Positions 1-6,920 are shown, numbered from the stretch's first letter. The stretch is 14,279 nucleotides of DNA from Candidatus Tariuqbacter arcticus (GCA_013202315.1 JABMRZ010000224.1:1-14279); one strand, 5' to 3'. The notes: generated by a model not told the origin, from the letters alone. Made by a program: numbers and translations.

Positions 1-60
1 CTGTGAATCTTTATTACTGTGAATCTTTATTACTGTGAATCTTTATTTACTGTGAATCCT
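1..60. repeat. Tandem 16-17 bp direct repeats
   Basis: The unit CTGTGAATCTTTATTA occurs at 1-16 and 17-32, then with one extra T at 33-49, and decays after CTGTGAATCCT at 50-60. The array is cut by the window edge, so its true length is unknown. The 11-mer TTACTGTGAAT shared by the unit junctions recurs inverted at 14149-14159 as ATTCACAGTAA. No gene lies in this stretch. It could be a minisatellite or a set of binding sites; the sequence does not decide. Confidence 0.85.
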
Positions 61-86
61 TCTCTTTTGAATTTCCAATTCTAACT

Positions 87-146
87 GCGAAGCCCCCTGT
101 TCCGGGCGAAGCCCCGGACGAGGCGTAGAACCCAAGGGTAGGGTTC
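87..146. repeat. GC-rich intergenic element with two hairpins
   Basis: This GC-rich island sits in a very AT-rich spacer. GCGAAGCCCC occurs twice (87-96 and 106-115). TCCGGG (101-106) pairs with CCCGGA (113-118) around a 6-nt loop, and GAACCC (128-133) pairs with GGGTTC (141-146) around a 7-nt loop. Neither hairpin is followed by a clear T tract, so it is not a standard terminator for an upstream gene. A dispersed intergenic repeat is the most likely explanation. Confidence 0.55.
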
Positions 147-267
147 ATACGGTTTTAAGTTTGGTTTATTTGATATAAGCAGCATATTGAAGTATAGTTG
201 AATTCCTTGATTAAATATAGTTATACAAAAAAGCATAAAAATATTAATAATTTTCTTTAAAAAAAGT

Positions 268-294
268 TAAAGTTCTTTTACAAGTTGCCGATAT
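268..294 (+). promoter_or_regulatory. Sigma-28 (FliA) promoter P1 of flagellin
   Basis: TAAAGTTC (268-275), an 11-nt spacer, then GCCGATAT (287-294). Each half matches the enterobacterial FliA consensus TAAAGTTT-N11-GCCGATAA at 7 of 8 positions, and the spacing is exact. Transcription would begin around position 301 and give a leader of about 220 nt before flagellin. It lies 142 bp upstream of a second, perfect copy. Confidence 0.75.
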
Positions 295-312
295 ATATAT
301 AAAAGGGTGAAA

Positions 313-331
313 ATCGGGTTGGAAAACCGAT
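313..331 (+). other. Small hairpin in flagellin leader
   Basis: ATCGG (313-317) can pair with CCGAT (327-331), extended by TT/AA with a bulged G. It lies between the two sigma-28 promoters, so only the longer transcript would carry it. The stem is short and may not be functional. Confidence 0.25.
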
Positions 332-409
332 GTCCGGAATTAGGTGATTAGTCCATTCATTGTTGAAGTTATTTTCTATAGTCGGTTTAAAATTCTTCCT
401 TTGATATGC

Positions 410-436
410 TAAAGTTTCTTGAAGCTTTGCCGATAA
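410..436 (+). promoter_or_regulatory. Sigma-28 (FliA) promoter P2 of flagellin, perfect consensus
   Basis: TAAAGTTT (410-417), 11 nt, then GCCGATAA (429-436). This matches the enterobacterial FliA consensus at all 16 defined positions with exact spacing. Transcription would begin near position 443 and give a leader of about 78 nt that ends in the strong flagellin ribosome site. It marks flagellin as a late flagellar gene and fits the FlgM-like gene downstream. Confidence 0.9.
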
Positions 437-520
437 TAGTTGTAGGACTTGAAAATCGACAACAATTATTATCTTAAATAAGCAACAAGAAATAACTAAC
501 TCCAAAAGGAGGAAAAAACA

Positions 521-1420
521 ATGAGTATGCGTGTTAATCACAATGTGTTGGCGATGACGGCTCACCGCAACATTTGGGTCACCCAGAACGATATGGATAC
601 TGCTGTGCAGCGTCTTTCGTCTGGAATGCGCATCAACTATGCGTGGGATGACCCGGCAGGTTTGGGTATTTCCGAAAAATTCAGAGCTCAGATAGGCGGC
701 ATGGTTGAGGCTGAGAAGAACGCCAATTATAATGTGAACCTGCTCGCCACCGCAGAAGGCGCTTTATCGGTCATCGATGAAAAGCTGATTCGGATGCGGT
801 CTATCGCTATTCAATCTGCAAACGGGGCTTTGACATCGTCCGACCGTCAAATCGCCAATGTCGAGTTCCAGCAGTTGAAGAGCGAAATCACCAGAATCGC
901 CAATGTAACCAATTACAACGGATTGCAGCTGATCGACGGCACTTACTCTGCCTCATCTGAACAGACCACAAGCTGTCTGGCTTTGGGCTACAATCAGGCT
1001 ACCACCACTCAAGGCGCGAACACCCTTAAGTTCCATATCGGAGCAAACAACACGATTGGCGATGACTATTACTATGTCAACCTTGGGAGTATGACGGCTA
1101 ACGCTTTGAATCTCGACGATGTTGATGTCTGCGACACAGCCAGCGCTCAGGCGGCGATTGACTACATTGACGACGCAATCACTTCGAAAGACACCGAGCG
1201 AACCTTCATCGGTTCGATGGTCGAGCGTCTGCAAAACACCATCTTGAATCTGCAGATCAGCCAGGAAGCGGCTACGCAGTCGGAATCCACCATCCGTGAC
1301 GCCGACATGGCTTACGAGATGATGAACTTCACCAGGGCTCAGATTCTGATGCAGACCGGTATTTCGATGATGTCTCAGGCGAATATGCTGCCTTCGACTG
1401 TCGCTGGAGTTGTGGGCTAA
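521..1420 (+). CDS. fliC: Flagellin
   Basis: This is the filament subunit, exported through the flagellar type III apparatus and assembled outside the cell. The N-terminal D0/D1 region (residues about 1-139) carries the signature RLSSGMRIN followed by DDPAGLGIS and ends at NYNGLQLIDG. The C-terminal D1/D0 region (about 209-299) contains the ESTIRDADMA motif and a long helix. The central variable part is only about 70 residues, so at 299 aa this is a short flagellin with little or no D2/D3. The start is fixed by AAGGAGG at 506-512, 8 nt before the ATG, and two sigma-28 promoters lie upstream. The extreme C-terminus ends STVAGVVG, not the common leucine-rich ending. fliD and fliS follow, so cap and chaperone are encoded together with their substrate. 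Confidence 0.96.
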   Translation: MSMRVNHNVLAMTAHRNIWVTQNDMDTAVQRLSSGMRINYAWDDPAGLGISEKFRAQIGGMVEAEKNANYNVNLLATAEGALSVIDEKLIRMRSIAIQSANGALTSSDRQIANVEFQQLKSEITRIANVTNYNGLQLIDGTYSASSEQTTSCLALGYNQATTTQGANTLKFHIGANNTIGDDYYYVNLGSMTANALNLDDVDVCDTASAQAAIDYIDDAITSKDTERTFIGSMVERLQNTILNLQISQEAATQSESTIRDADMAYEMMNFTRAQILMQTGISMMSQANMLPSTVAGVVG

Positions 1421-1472
1421 TAACTACTCTGAATACTTCCCTGATGACATTGTGGGCTTTCACAAGGCATGG

Positions 1473-1505
1473 AAGGCACAGCATCGCTAAGGTGTTGTGC
1501 CTTTT
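1473..1505 (+). terminator. Hairpin after flagellin (likely terminator or attenuator)
   Basis: AAGGCACAGCA (1473-1483) pairs with TGTTGTGCCTT (1493-1503), giving 11 bp with one G-U pair and a 9-nt loop. A short T run (1502-1505) overlaps the end of the stem, so termination may be only partial. That would let flagellin be made in far greater amount than the downstream cap and chaperone. The hairpin argues against starting fliD at the upstream ATG (1469). Confidence 0.6.
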
Positions 1506-1540
1506 GTTACTCGCCAACGAACAAATTATGTGGAGTAAAA

Positions 1541-3175
1541 ATGTCTTCAGGCATTATGTCAATTTCGGGACTCGTATCCGGAATCGATTGGGACACTACG
1601 ATAGAGCAGTTATTGGCGATACAAGCCCAGCCGATAAACCTGTTGGAACAGCGGAAGCAGAAGAATGAGACCAAGCTTTCCATGTGGCAGCAGATAAACA
1701 CCAGACTGCAGTCTTTGGAAAGCACGGCTAAAAGTATGACCGAGAAAAAGGATTTTCTATCGAGGATAGCGACTTCTTCGGATGCCGATAAAGTCGCCGC
1801 CACCGCCACCGGCGAAGCTCAGCCGGGGACTCATATAATCTCATCCATTACCTCACTCGCCCGGGCTAATAATTATGTTTCCGGGTCGAGCTATTCATCC
1901 AAGGACGACACTTTCGGTCAGGGGGCTGGTTCTTTTGTGATAAACTTGGCTAACCATCCTGATGGAGCGAAATCCATCACCCTCACTTATGGCACTGATT
2001 ACAGCGCCGCCACTACCTTGGACGAATTTCGCCAGCTAATCAACGATCATACTGACAATGACGGTCTGGTGAATGCTTCCGTCATCAATGATGGTTCAGG
2101 CGCCAATCCTTATAAATTGGTGATAACCGCTTCAAATTCTGGTACCGATTATTCGATAACTTCCATCACGGATACCAGCACAGGTCTGGTTATGGCTCAG
2201 GGACTGACCGCCCAGAACTGCGTTTTCACTATAGATTCGATTTCCATCACCAAGAATGAAAATCAGGTCGACGATGTTGTCGATGGGGTGACTTTCACTC
2301 TGCTGGACAGCGGGATAACCTCCGATATAGTGATATCGGTGGAGGACGACCTGGCGACGGTCAAATCGAATATCAATTCGATTGTGGACTCGTATAATGA
2401 TTTAAAAGCGTTGATGAACTCGGTCTCCAGTTTCGATGAAGATAATGAGATAATGGGGCCGCTGATGGGTGATGGGTATCTCTCTTCGGTTCGTTCCAAG
2501 ATGGATGCTATCATCTCCGGGTCTATACCTGGGATGCCCAGCAGCGCTATTTATCAAAGTCTTAGCCATATTGGGATTACCACGGACGGTTCGGCCGGGC
2601 TTTTATTGGTTGACGACAGTGAATTAACCGATGCGCTTGAAGATGATTTCGACGCCGTGGCGGATGTTTTTTGCGAGAAGGCTACCACCGACAATAACAG
2701 TATAACCTACCAACAGCGAACCCTGGATACCGAGGCGGGGAGTTATAGTGTGGTGGTCAATTATGATGGGAGCGGGAATATCACCTCCGCCACAATTGAC
2801 GGTCATGAAGCGAATATTCTGGGATCGCTAGTTCAAGGCAAAGAGGATTATAACGAAGAGGGGATACTGCTTAAATTCACCTGGCCCGGGAGCGGGAATC
2901 AAGAGACCGCCACCATAAATTTGAGCTTGGGGGTTAACGCCCAATTTGAAAAAGAAATCGATTTCATCTCCGGGACGGAATACCTTGAAGGTGAAATCTA
3001 TTGGGCTGAAGACCAACTGAACGATTCCATTGAACATCTTGAGGAACAAATTGAGGATATGGAAAAACGACTGGTTAAGAAGGAAGAGATTCTGAGGAAT
3101 CAATTCACCCAGTTGGAATTGGCGATGTCTCAGATGAGGTCGCAAAGTTCGTATTTGGAGTCGATTTTGGGGTAG
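1541..3175 (+). CDS. fliD: Flagellar filament cap protein FliD (hook-associated protein 2)
   Basis: FliD forms the cap at the filament tip that folds incoming flagellin. The N-terminal region has the family signature SGLVSGIDWDTTIEQLL followed by a heptad-rich helix (to about residue 75). The middle is the variable beta-rich part. The C-terminal about 60 residues form a coiled coil ending in the characteristic MSQMRSQSSYLESILG. The ATG at 1541 (544 aa) is preferred because TGGAG at 1531-1535 precedes it at 5 nt and the FliD signature begins at once. A longer in-frame ATG at 1469 would add 24 Cys-rich residues and place the start inside the flagellin hairpin. The gene lies between flagellin and fliS, the usual order. 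Confidence 0.95.
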   Translation: MSSGIMSISGLVSGIDWDTTIEQLLAIQAQPINLLEQRKQKNETKLSMWQQINTRLQSLESTAKSMTEKKDFLSRIATSSDADKVAATATGEAQPGTHIISSITSLARANNYVSGSSYSSKDDTFGQGAGSFVINLANHPDGAKSITLTYGTDYSAATTLDEFRQLINDHTDNDGLVNASVINDGSGANPYKLVITASNSGTDYSITSITDTSTGLVMAQGLTAQNCVFTIDSISITKNENQVDDVVDGVTFTLLDSGITSDIVISVEDDLATVKSNINSIVDSYNDLKALMNSVSSFDEDNEIMGPLMGDGYLSSVRSKMDAIISGSIPGMPSSAIYQSLSHIGITTDGSAGLLLVDDSELTDALEDDFDAVADVFCEKATTDNNSITYQQRTLDTEAGSYSVVVNYDGSGNITSATIDGHEANILGSLVQGKEDYNEEGILLKFTWPGSGNQETATINLSLGVNAQFEKEIDFISGTEYLEGEIYWAEDQLNDSIEHLEEQIEDMEKRLVKKEEILRNQFTQLELAMSQMRSQSSYLESILG

Positions 3176-3243
3176 ATTGGTAAATCAATAAAATAGTAAA
3201 CTTGTAAAACGGTAAACATAAAAAGAGTTAAGGAGAATATGAT

Positions 3244-3648
3244 ATGGCTATAACTAATCCCTATGTGGAATATCAGAATGTACGTTATTCGACTGTCAGC
3301 CGGGGTAATTTGTTGTTGATAGTATATGATGGCGCGGTTAATTTTTTGGAAGAAGCTAAGAATCGAATGATAATTAAAGACTTTTCCGGCAGGGGCTTAT
3401 ACATCGATCGAGCTTTCGGCGCAATTAACGAAATGCGAAACAGCTTGAATTATGAAGTGGATGATAAACTTGCCGGTTCCCTGAATCAACTCTATTTTTT
3501 TATGACAAAACAGTTGTCAAGAGCTTCGCTTGAGAATGATGTCGAAGCGGTGGAGATAGTTATTGCGCTATTGAAAGGCCTGCGGGAAGTATGGAAGGAA
3601 GCGGTCAAGAAGGATTCCATTCCCCAGACCGCGAAGGAGAGAGTTTAG
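3244..3648 (+). CDS. fliS: Flagellin export chaperone FliS
   Basis: FliS binds the C-terminal helix of flagellin in the cytoplasm, stops premature polymerisation and delivers it to the export gate. The 134-aa, largely helical protein has the family hallmarks: an N-terminal NPYVEYQNVRYSTVSRGNLL segment, LIVYDGAVNFLEEA, and the later NQLYFFMTKQL helix. Length is typical of the family. AAGGAG at 3230-3235 lies 8 nt before the ATG; another ATG at 3239 is out of frame and stops after four codons. The gap to fliD is 68 bp, so co-transcription is likely. Confidence 0.93.
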   Translation: MAITNPYVEYQNVRYSTVSRGNLLLIVYDGAVNFLEEAKNRMIIKDFSGRGLYIDRAFGAINEMRNSLNYEVDDKLAGSLNQLYFFMTKQLSRASLENDVEAVEIVIALLKGLREVWKEAVKKDSIPQTAKERV

Positions 3649-4033
3649 CTGTCAAATATATTGGAATATTATTTGCACTATTCTATTGATATTATGTGTA
3701 TATAGGTTAATTTGATCAAAGGCGTTTAACCGTTGGGCAATATCTTCCTTACCTGGGTAAATTGTCGACAGAAATTTGCATAGAAGTGTTAGAATCGCCA
3801 GGGTTATTCATCTCAACGCATTTATAATGAGCGAAATAATTACTCGCGCAATTAACTATTTACAATATTCGAGCACTAATTAAATGTCATTCCCGCATGC
3901 TTTTAGCGGGAATCCAGAAAAAATAGATTCCAGTCAAACCGGAATTATATCTATACACGACTATTGAATCCGTTTATTATAATTAGAAATATCAATTACT
4001 TTCTCTCAAAACAAATTTTAAGGAGAGAGTTGA
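3649..4033. other. AT-rich intergenic region between fliS and flgM
   Basis: These 385 bases contain no supported gene. They hold the ATTCCCGC inverted repeat at 3889-3913 (listed separately) and a lone TATAAT at 3978-3983 with no convincing -35 element 16-18 nt upstream. No sigma-28 promoter of the quality seen before flagellin was found. There is no convincing terminator after fliS. Confidence 0.6.
3889..3913. repeat. Inverted repeat ATTCCCGC/GCGGGAAT
   Basis: An 8-bp perfect stem, ATTCCCGC (3889-3896) with GCGGGAAT (3906-3913), encloses a 9-nt loop. The wording TCATTCCCGC ... GCGGGAATCC resembles palindromic intergenic repeats that occur in many copies in some bacterial genomes. Without a T tract it is not a standard terminator. 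Confidence 0.6.
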
Positions 4034-4537
4034 ATGAATATCGAATATTTACGATCCAATTCCGCTGCAAAGACTAATGTTCAGGAGTTGAAGCAGTCTG
4101 CTGAAAAAACTGCAGGCAAGGACGCTTCCCAAGAGATAGTGAACGGCAATGGCAGCGATCGGTTGTCCATTTCCAGCGAAGCCAGACACTTGCAGCATAC
4201 CGATCAGGTTGTCAGAAGTGAAATAAAGAAGCTGCCTGATATTAGGTCTGAAAAGGTGGAAGCGGTTTTGTCGCGAATGAAGGAGGGGTATTATTCCAGC
4301 GACGAAGCGGTGGAACACATTGCCGATGCGATTATTAATCATTCGTCGAAGGCGGCTCGCAAGCCGGAAGAATCGACCGCAAGAGTGCTTCTTAATCTTA
4401 GCGATGAATTGCCGGAAACACGGCAAACGGAAGTGGCGGCAGCAAAAGAACGAAGCGCAGCCAACTTCTATAATAATGAAGAACCGCTAAGAAAGGCGAG
4501 CGATAAATTGTGGATTCCGCCAATGGAGAGGATTTAG
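4034..4537 (+). CDS. flgM: FlgM-like anti-sigma-28 factor with long C-terminal extension
   Basis: FlgM binds sigma-28 and blocks late flagellar transcription until it is exported through the completed hook. A FlgM-type region spans residues about 42-101: DRLSISSEARHL, then KLPDIRSEKVEAVLSRM, then GYYSSDEAVEHIADAII. This matches the family layout of a phospho-target-like serine stretch, the LP-x-IR-x-EKV helix and the G-x-Y-x-x-D turn. AAGGAG (4020-4025) lies 8 nt before the ATG. At 167 aa it is much longer than enterobacterial FlgM (about 97 aa), with about 66 extra C-terminal residues of no recognised domain. Its position after flagellin, fliD and fliS and the sigma-28 promoters at 268 and 410 fit the assignment. 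Confidence 0.8.
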   Translation: MNIEYLRSNSAAKTNVQELKQSAEKTAGKDASQEIVNGNGSDRLSISSEARHLQHTDQVVRSEIKKLPDIRSEKVEAVLSRMKEGYYSSDEAVEHIADAIINHSSKAARKPEESTARVLLNLSDELPETRQTEVAAAKERSAANFYNNEEPLRKASDKLWIPPMERI

Positions 4538-4644
4538 GCGGTCGTTGAATTGATATTAATGAAGAATCGAGCGGTATATTATGAAGGAAAGAAGTGTGTA
4601 AGAGTAAGAGTGTGAAATCCTGTCAAGGCGAGATATTTTTAATT

Positions 4645-4677
4645 AAATCCCGGAGATAATCCGGGATTTCTTTTTTT
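4645..4677 (+). terminator. Rho-independent terminator of the flagellar block
   Basis: AAATCCCGG (4645-4653) pairs perfectly with CCGGGATTT (4661-4669) around a 7-nt loop, followed directly by C and seven T. This is a textbook intrinsic terminator. It separates the flagellar genes from the microcompartment genes, so pduS needs its own promoter between here and 4826. Confidence 0.93.
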
Positions 4678-4825
4678 AAAAATAGTCTACCAAAGAGACA
4701 CGAAGGCGCGGAAAAAACCGGCTAAGGAATTTATTGGTTGAGAGTCCGCATGGAATTTTTTATTCGGATTTACTTGAAAATTTAGTTTTAAAAGTTTAAA
4801 TTACCAAACTTACTATTGAATAATT

Positions 4826-6133
4826 ATGAACAGATTTTTCACGGCTGTAAGGGAAGCGGGTGTGGTGGGCGCTGGCGGCGCCGGCTTTCCCACATATATT
4901 AAACTGCAGGCGTCGGTTGATACAGTTATCGCCAACGGGGCGGAATGCGAACCCTTGCTTTCGCACGACCGGGCGAATATGGTTCATCATCCTGACAAAG
5001 TCGTTCAGGGTTTGGGAGTGTTGTCAGAGGCTGTCGGCGCAAAAAGGAGAGTAATCGCATTAAAAGAGAAGTACACCGACGCCGAGAAAGCGTTAGCGAA
5101 ATGTGGGGATTCGTTTGAATTCTTTTCGCTTCCTGATTATTATCCGGTGGGCGATGAAGTTGAGATTGTCAAGTATGTGGTTGGTGAAACCGTTCCCGAA
5201 TACGGACTGCCGCTTGATGTGGGGGTAGTGGTTAATAATGTGGAAACCTTGATGAATATCGCCGATGCGGTTGAAGGAGTACCGGTTACTCACAGATATG
5301 TGACAGTCTGCGGCGAAGTTGAGAATCCCAAGGTTCTGCGTGTACCCATCGGGACGAAAATCATCGATGCGGTCAATCGATGCGGCGGAGTTACCACCGG
5401 CAAGCCGAAATACTATGTCGGAGGTCCTATGATGGGACGGATGGTGGATGCGTATGAACCGGTTATCAAGACCACCACCGGGATTTTCGTCTTTCCCGAA
5501 GAGCATTTTTTAATTTGGAAGCGCTCTCTGCGAATTGAACATATTTTACGACAGGCGCAGTCGGCTTGTACCGATTGCCGATTATGCACCGATTCCTGTC
5601 CCCGTTTCTTATTGGGATATGATATTGAACCTCATAAGATAATGCGGACGGTGAATTTTGCGATGGAGGGAATGACCCGTGAAATGATGTCCGCCCACCT
5701 TTGCAGTTTTTGCGGAGTATGCGAATATGCGTGTCCGATGTGGCTTTCGCCAAAGCGCGTATATGAGAAAACTTTGGATTTCCTGAAAGGCGAAGGGGTC
5801 AATTTCGATAAGCGGAAGCGGGAACTCGCCGAACATCCGATGAGGAAATACCGTCGTATACCGTCATCGAGATTGTTATTCAGGATGGGATTGACGAAAT
5901 ATGATGTCGTGTTTGAATATGATGAATCCGATTGGCAGCCGGAGGAAGTGTTCATTCCTATGCTCCAGCATATCGGCGCCGCGGCTGTGCCGGTGATATC
6001 CGTTGGAGATAAAGTATTGCGGGGGGAGGTCATCGGTGAAGTTCCGGCAGGGAAATTGGGGGCACGGGTCCACGCATCTATCGACGGAGTTGTGGCTTCG
6101 GTGAATAAAAGCGGTGTGGTTATTAATACTTGA
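4826..6133 (+). CDS. pduS: PduS-like RnfC-family Fe-S flavoprotein (microcompartment electron transfer)
   Basis: PduS is a flavin and Fe-S protein of bacterial microcompartments; in the Pdu system it reduces corrinoid and binds the shell protein PduT. The 435-aa protein opens with REAGVVGAGGAGFPTYIKL and NGAECEPLLSHD, the RnfC/Complex-I 51K nucleotide and flavin region. A SLBB-like segment follows (about 160-205). Two CxxCxxCxxxCP clusters come next (C248, C251, C254, C258 and C293, C296, C299, C303), enough for two [4Fe-4S] centres. The C-terminal VISVGDKVLRGEVIGEV segment is a barrel-sandwich domain, which lies at the N-terminus in true RnfC but at the C-terminus in PduS. No good Shine-Dalgarno precedes the ATG. 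The pduT-like gene downstream strongly supports PduS over RnfC. Confidence 0.92.
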   Translation: MNRFFTAVREAGVVGAGGAGFPTYIKLQASVDTVIANGAECEPLLSHDRANMVHHPDKVVQGLGVLSEAVGAKRRVIALKEKYTDAEKALAKCGDSFEFFSLPDYYPVGDEVEIVKYVVGETVPEYGLPLDVGVVVNNVETLMNIADAVEGVPVTHRYVTVCGEVENPKVLRVPIGTKIIDAVNRCGGVTTGKPKYYVGGPMMGRMVDAYEPVIKTTTGIFVFPEEHFLIWKRSLRIEHILRQAQSACTDCRLCTDSCPRFLLGYDIEPHKIMRTVNFAMEGMTREMMSAHLCSFCGVCEYACPMWLSPKRVYEKTLDFLKGEGVNFDKRKRELAEHPMRKYRRIPSSRLLFRMGLTKYDVVFEYDESDWQPEEVFIPMLQHIGAAAVPVISVGDKVLRGEVIGEVPAGKLGARVHASIDGVVASVNKSGVVINT

Positions 6134-6197
6134 ATTCTGAAATTCGTGTTTTTTCTGGCAGGAAATCTCATAACATATTTCATTGTGAAGACTTACA

Positions 6198-6300
6198 AAG
6201 TGTCAAGTATCAAGTGCCAAGTGCCAAGAATTATATTGTAAAAGTCAATATTTGATCGGACAATTTTTACTTGATACTTGTTACTTGATACTTGATACTT
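6198..6300 (+). repeat. Heptad repeat arrays in inverted orientation, forming a long RNA stem
   Basis: A 7-bp tandem array (AAGTGTC, AAGTATC, AAGTGCC, AAGTGCC, AAG) runs at 6198-6228. The opposite array of ACTTGAT/ACTTGTT heptads runs at 6269-6300. 6198-6215 and 6283-6300 are complementary over 18 bp with one G-U pair, so an RNA across the pduS-pduT gap can form a long stem with a loop of about 67 nt. A related heptad array is found at 9227-9254. Confidence 0.8.
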
Positions 6301-6311
6301 ATTCACTTTCA

Positions 6312-6329
6312 AATCCGCCATGGCGGATT
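6312..6329. repeat. Perfect 18-bp palindrome upstream of pduT
   Basis: AATCCGCCATGGCGGATT is a perfect palindrome without a loop. It ends 24 bp before the pduT start. It could be an operator for a dimeric regulator, or part of a dispersed GC-rich repeat, since GGATTCCGG and TCCGGG follow immediately. Confidence 0.6.
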
Positions 6330-6353
6330 CCGGCTTGTCCGGGTTAGGGTTCG

Positions 6354-6920
6354 ATGAATACATTTAGGGCAGATAGAAATGCGCTGGGGATGGTGGAGTG
6401 GAATTCGATTTCGATGGGGATTTTCGCCGCCGATGCGATGCTCAAGGTTTCTAAAGTTGAATTGATATATGCCAATACTATATGTCCGGGGAAGTATATT
6501 TGCGTTGTACGAGGGGAAGTGGCGGAGGTAAGAGCATCGGTAGAGGCGGGACGGGACGCTTCGCCGGTTTCGGTTGTGGATGAAATGATTATACCTAATC
6601 TGCATCCATCCGTTTTCCCGGCAATCGCCGCGGCGACCCATTCGGAGAAAGTGGATGCTGTTGGGGTTATCGAAACATTTTCCGCGGCTTCAGCGATTTT
6701 GGCTGCCGATAGAGCGGCGAAAACCGCTCAGATATTGTTGTTAATAGTGAGACTTGCCACCGGCTTGGGAGGGAAGTCGTATGTCGTTTTAACCGGAGAA
6801 GTAGCGGCGGTAAGAAGCGCTGTGGAAGCTGGTGCAAATACAGCGCAGGAAAAGGGTTTGCTTGTTCAAACGACAGTGGTCCCTCAACCGGAGCCTAGGT
6901 TGTTTGAAAAACTGAATTGA
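6354..6920 (+). CDS. pduT: PduT-like tandem-BMC shell protein with Fe-S cysteine
   Basis: This is a microcompartment shell trimer (BMC-T). Two BMC domains lie in tandem, at about residues 10-90 (ALGMVEWNSISMG...) and 100-180 (AVGVIETFSAASAILAADRAAK...). The first contains TICPGKY with C44, which corresponds to Cys38 of the Citrobacter/Salmonella PduT, the residue that holds a [4Fe-4S] cluster in the central pore. The protein ends GLLVQTTVVPQPEP, also PduT-like. At 188 aa it is close to PduT (184 aa). The ATG at 6354 is the only in-frame ATG before the domain; the ribosome site is weak. Together with PduS it would carry electrons across the shell. No other shell gene is in the window. Confidence 0.94.
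   Translation: MNTFRADRNALGMVEWNSISMGIFAADAMLKVSKVELIYANTICPGKYICVVRGEVAEVRASVEAGRDASPVSVVDEMIIPNLHPSVFPAIAAATHSEKVDAVGVIETFSAASAILAADRAAKTAQILLLIVRLATGLGGKSYVVLTGEVAAVRSAVEAGANTAQEKGLLVQTTVVPQPEPRLFEKLN

Noticed and set aside
1..60. Possible CRISPR array at the window start
   Set aside because: The units are 16-17 bp and directly adjacent, with no spacers and no cas genes.
278..565. Minus-strand reading frame of 95 codons overlapping the flagellin leader
   Set aside because: It covers both sigma-28 promoters and the flagellin ribosome site, has low-complexity hydrophobic content and no recognisable domain.
3727..3757. Possible sigma-28 promoter before the flgM-like gene
   Set aside because: TCAAAGGC and GGCAATAT match the consensus poorly and the spacer is 12 nt; it is also about 280 bp from the gene.
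4774..4801. Possible sigma-70 promoter for pduS (TTGAAA, 16 nt, TTAAAT)
   Set aside because: A promoter is needed here after the terminator, but the -10 element matches only partly in a very AT-rich stretch, so it cannot be told from chance.
4826..6133. RnfC of a membrane Rnf complex
   Set aside because: No other rnf genes are present, the barrel-sandwich segment is C-terminal as in PduS, and pduT follows.
5632..6183. Minus-strand reading frame of 183 codons inside pduS
   Set aside because: It is a shadow of the pduS gene, with no recognisable motif, while the + strand encodes intact Fe-S clusters.
6198..6300. Possible CRISPR or transposon inverted ends from the heptad repeats
   Set aside because: The 7-bp units have no spacers and there is no transposase; the arrays are simple tandem repeats.
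6309..6641. Minus-strand reading frame over the pduT start
   Set aside because: Arg/His-rich composition typical of an antisense shadow; the + strand BMC domain is unambiguous.
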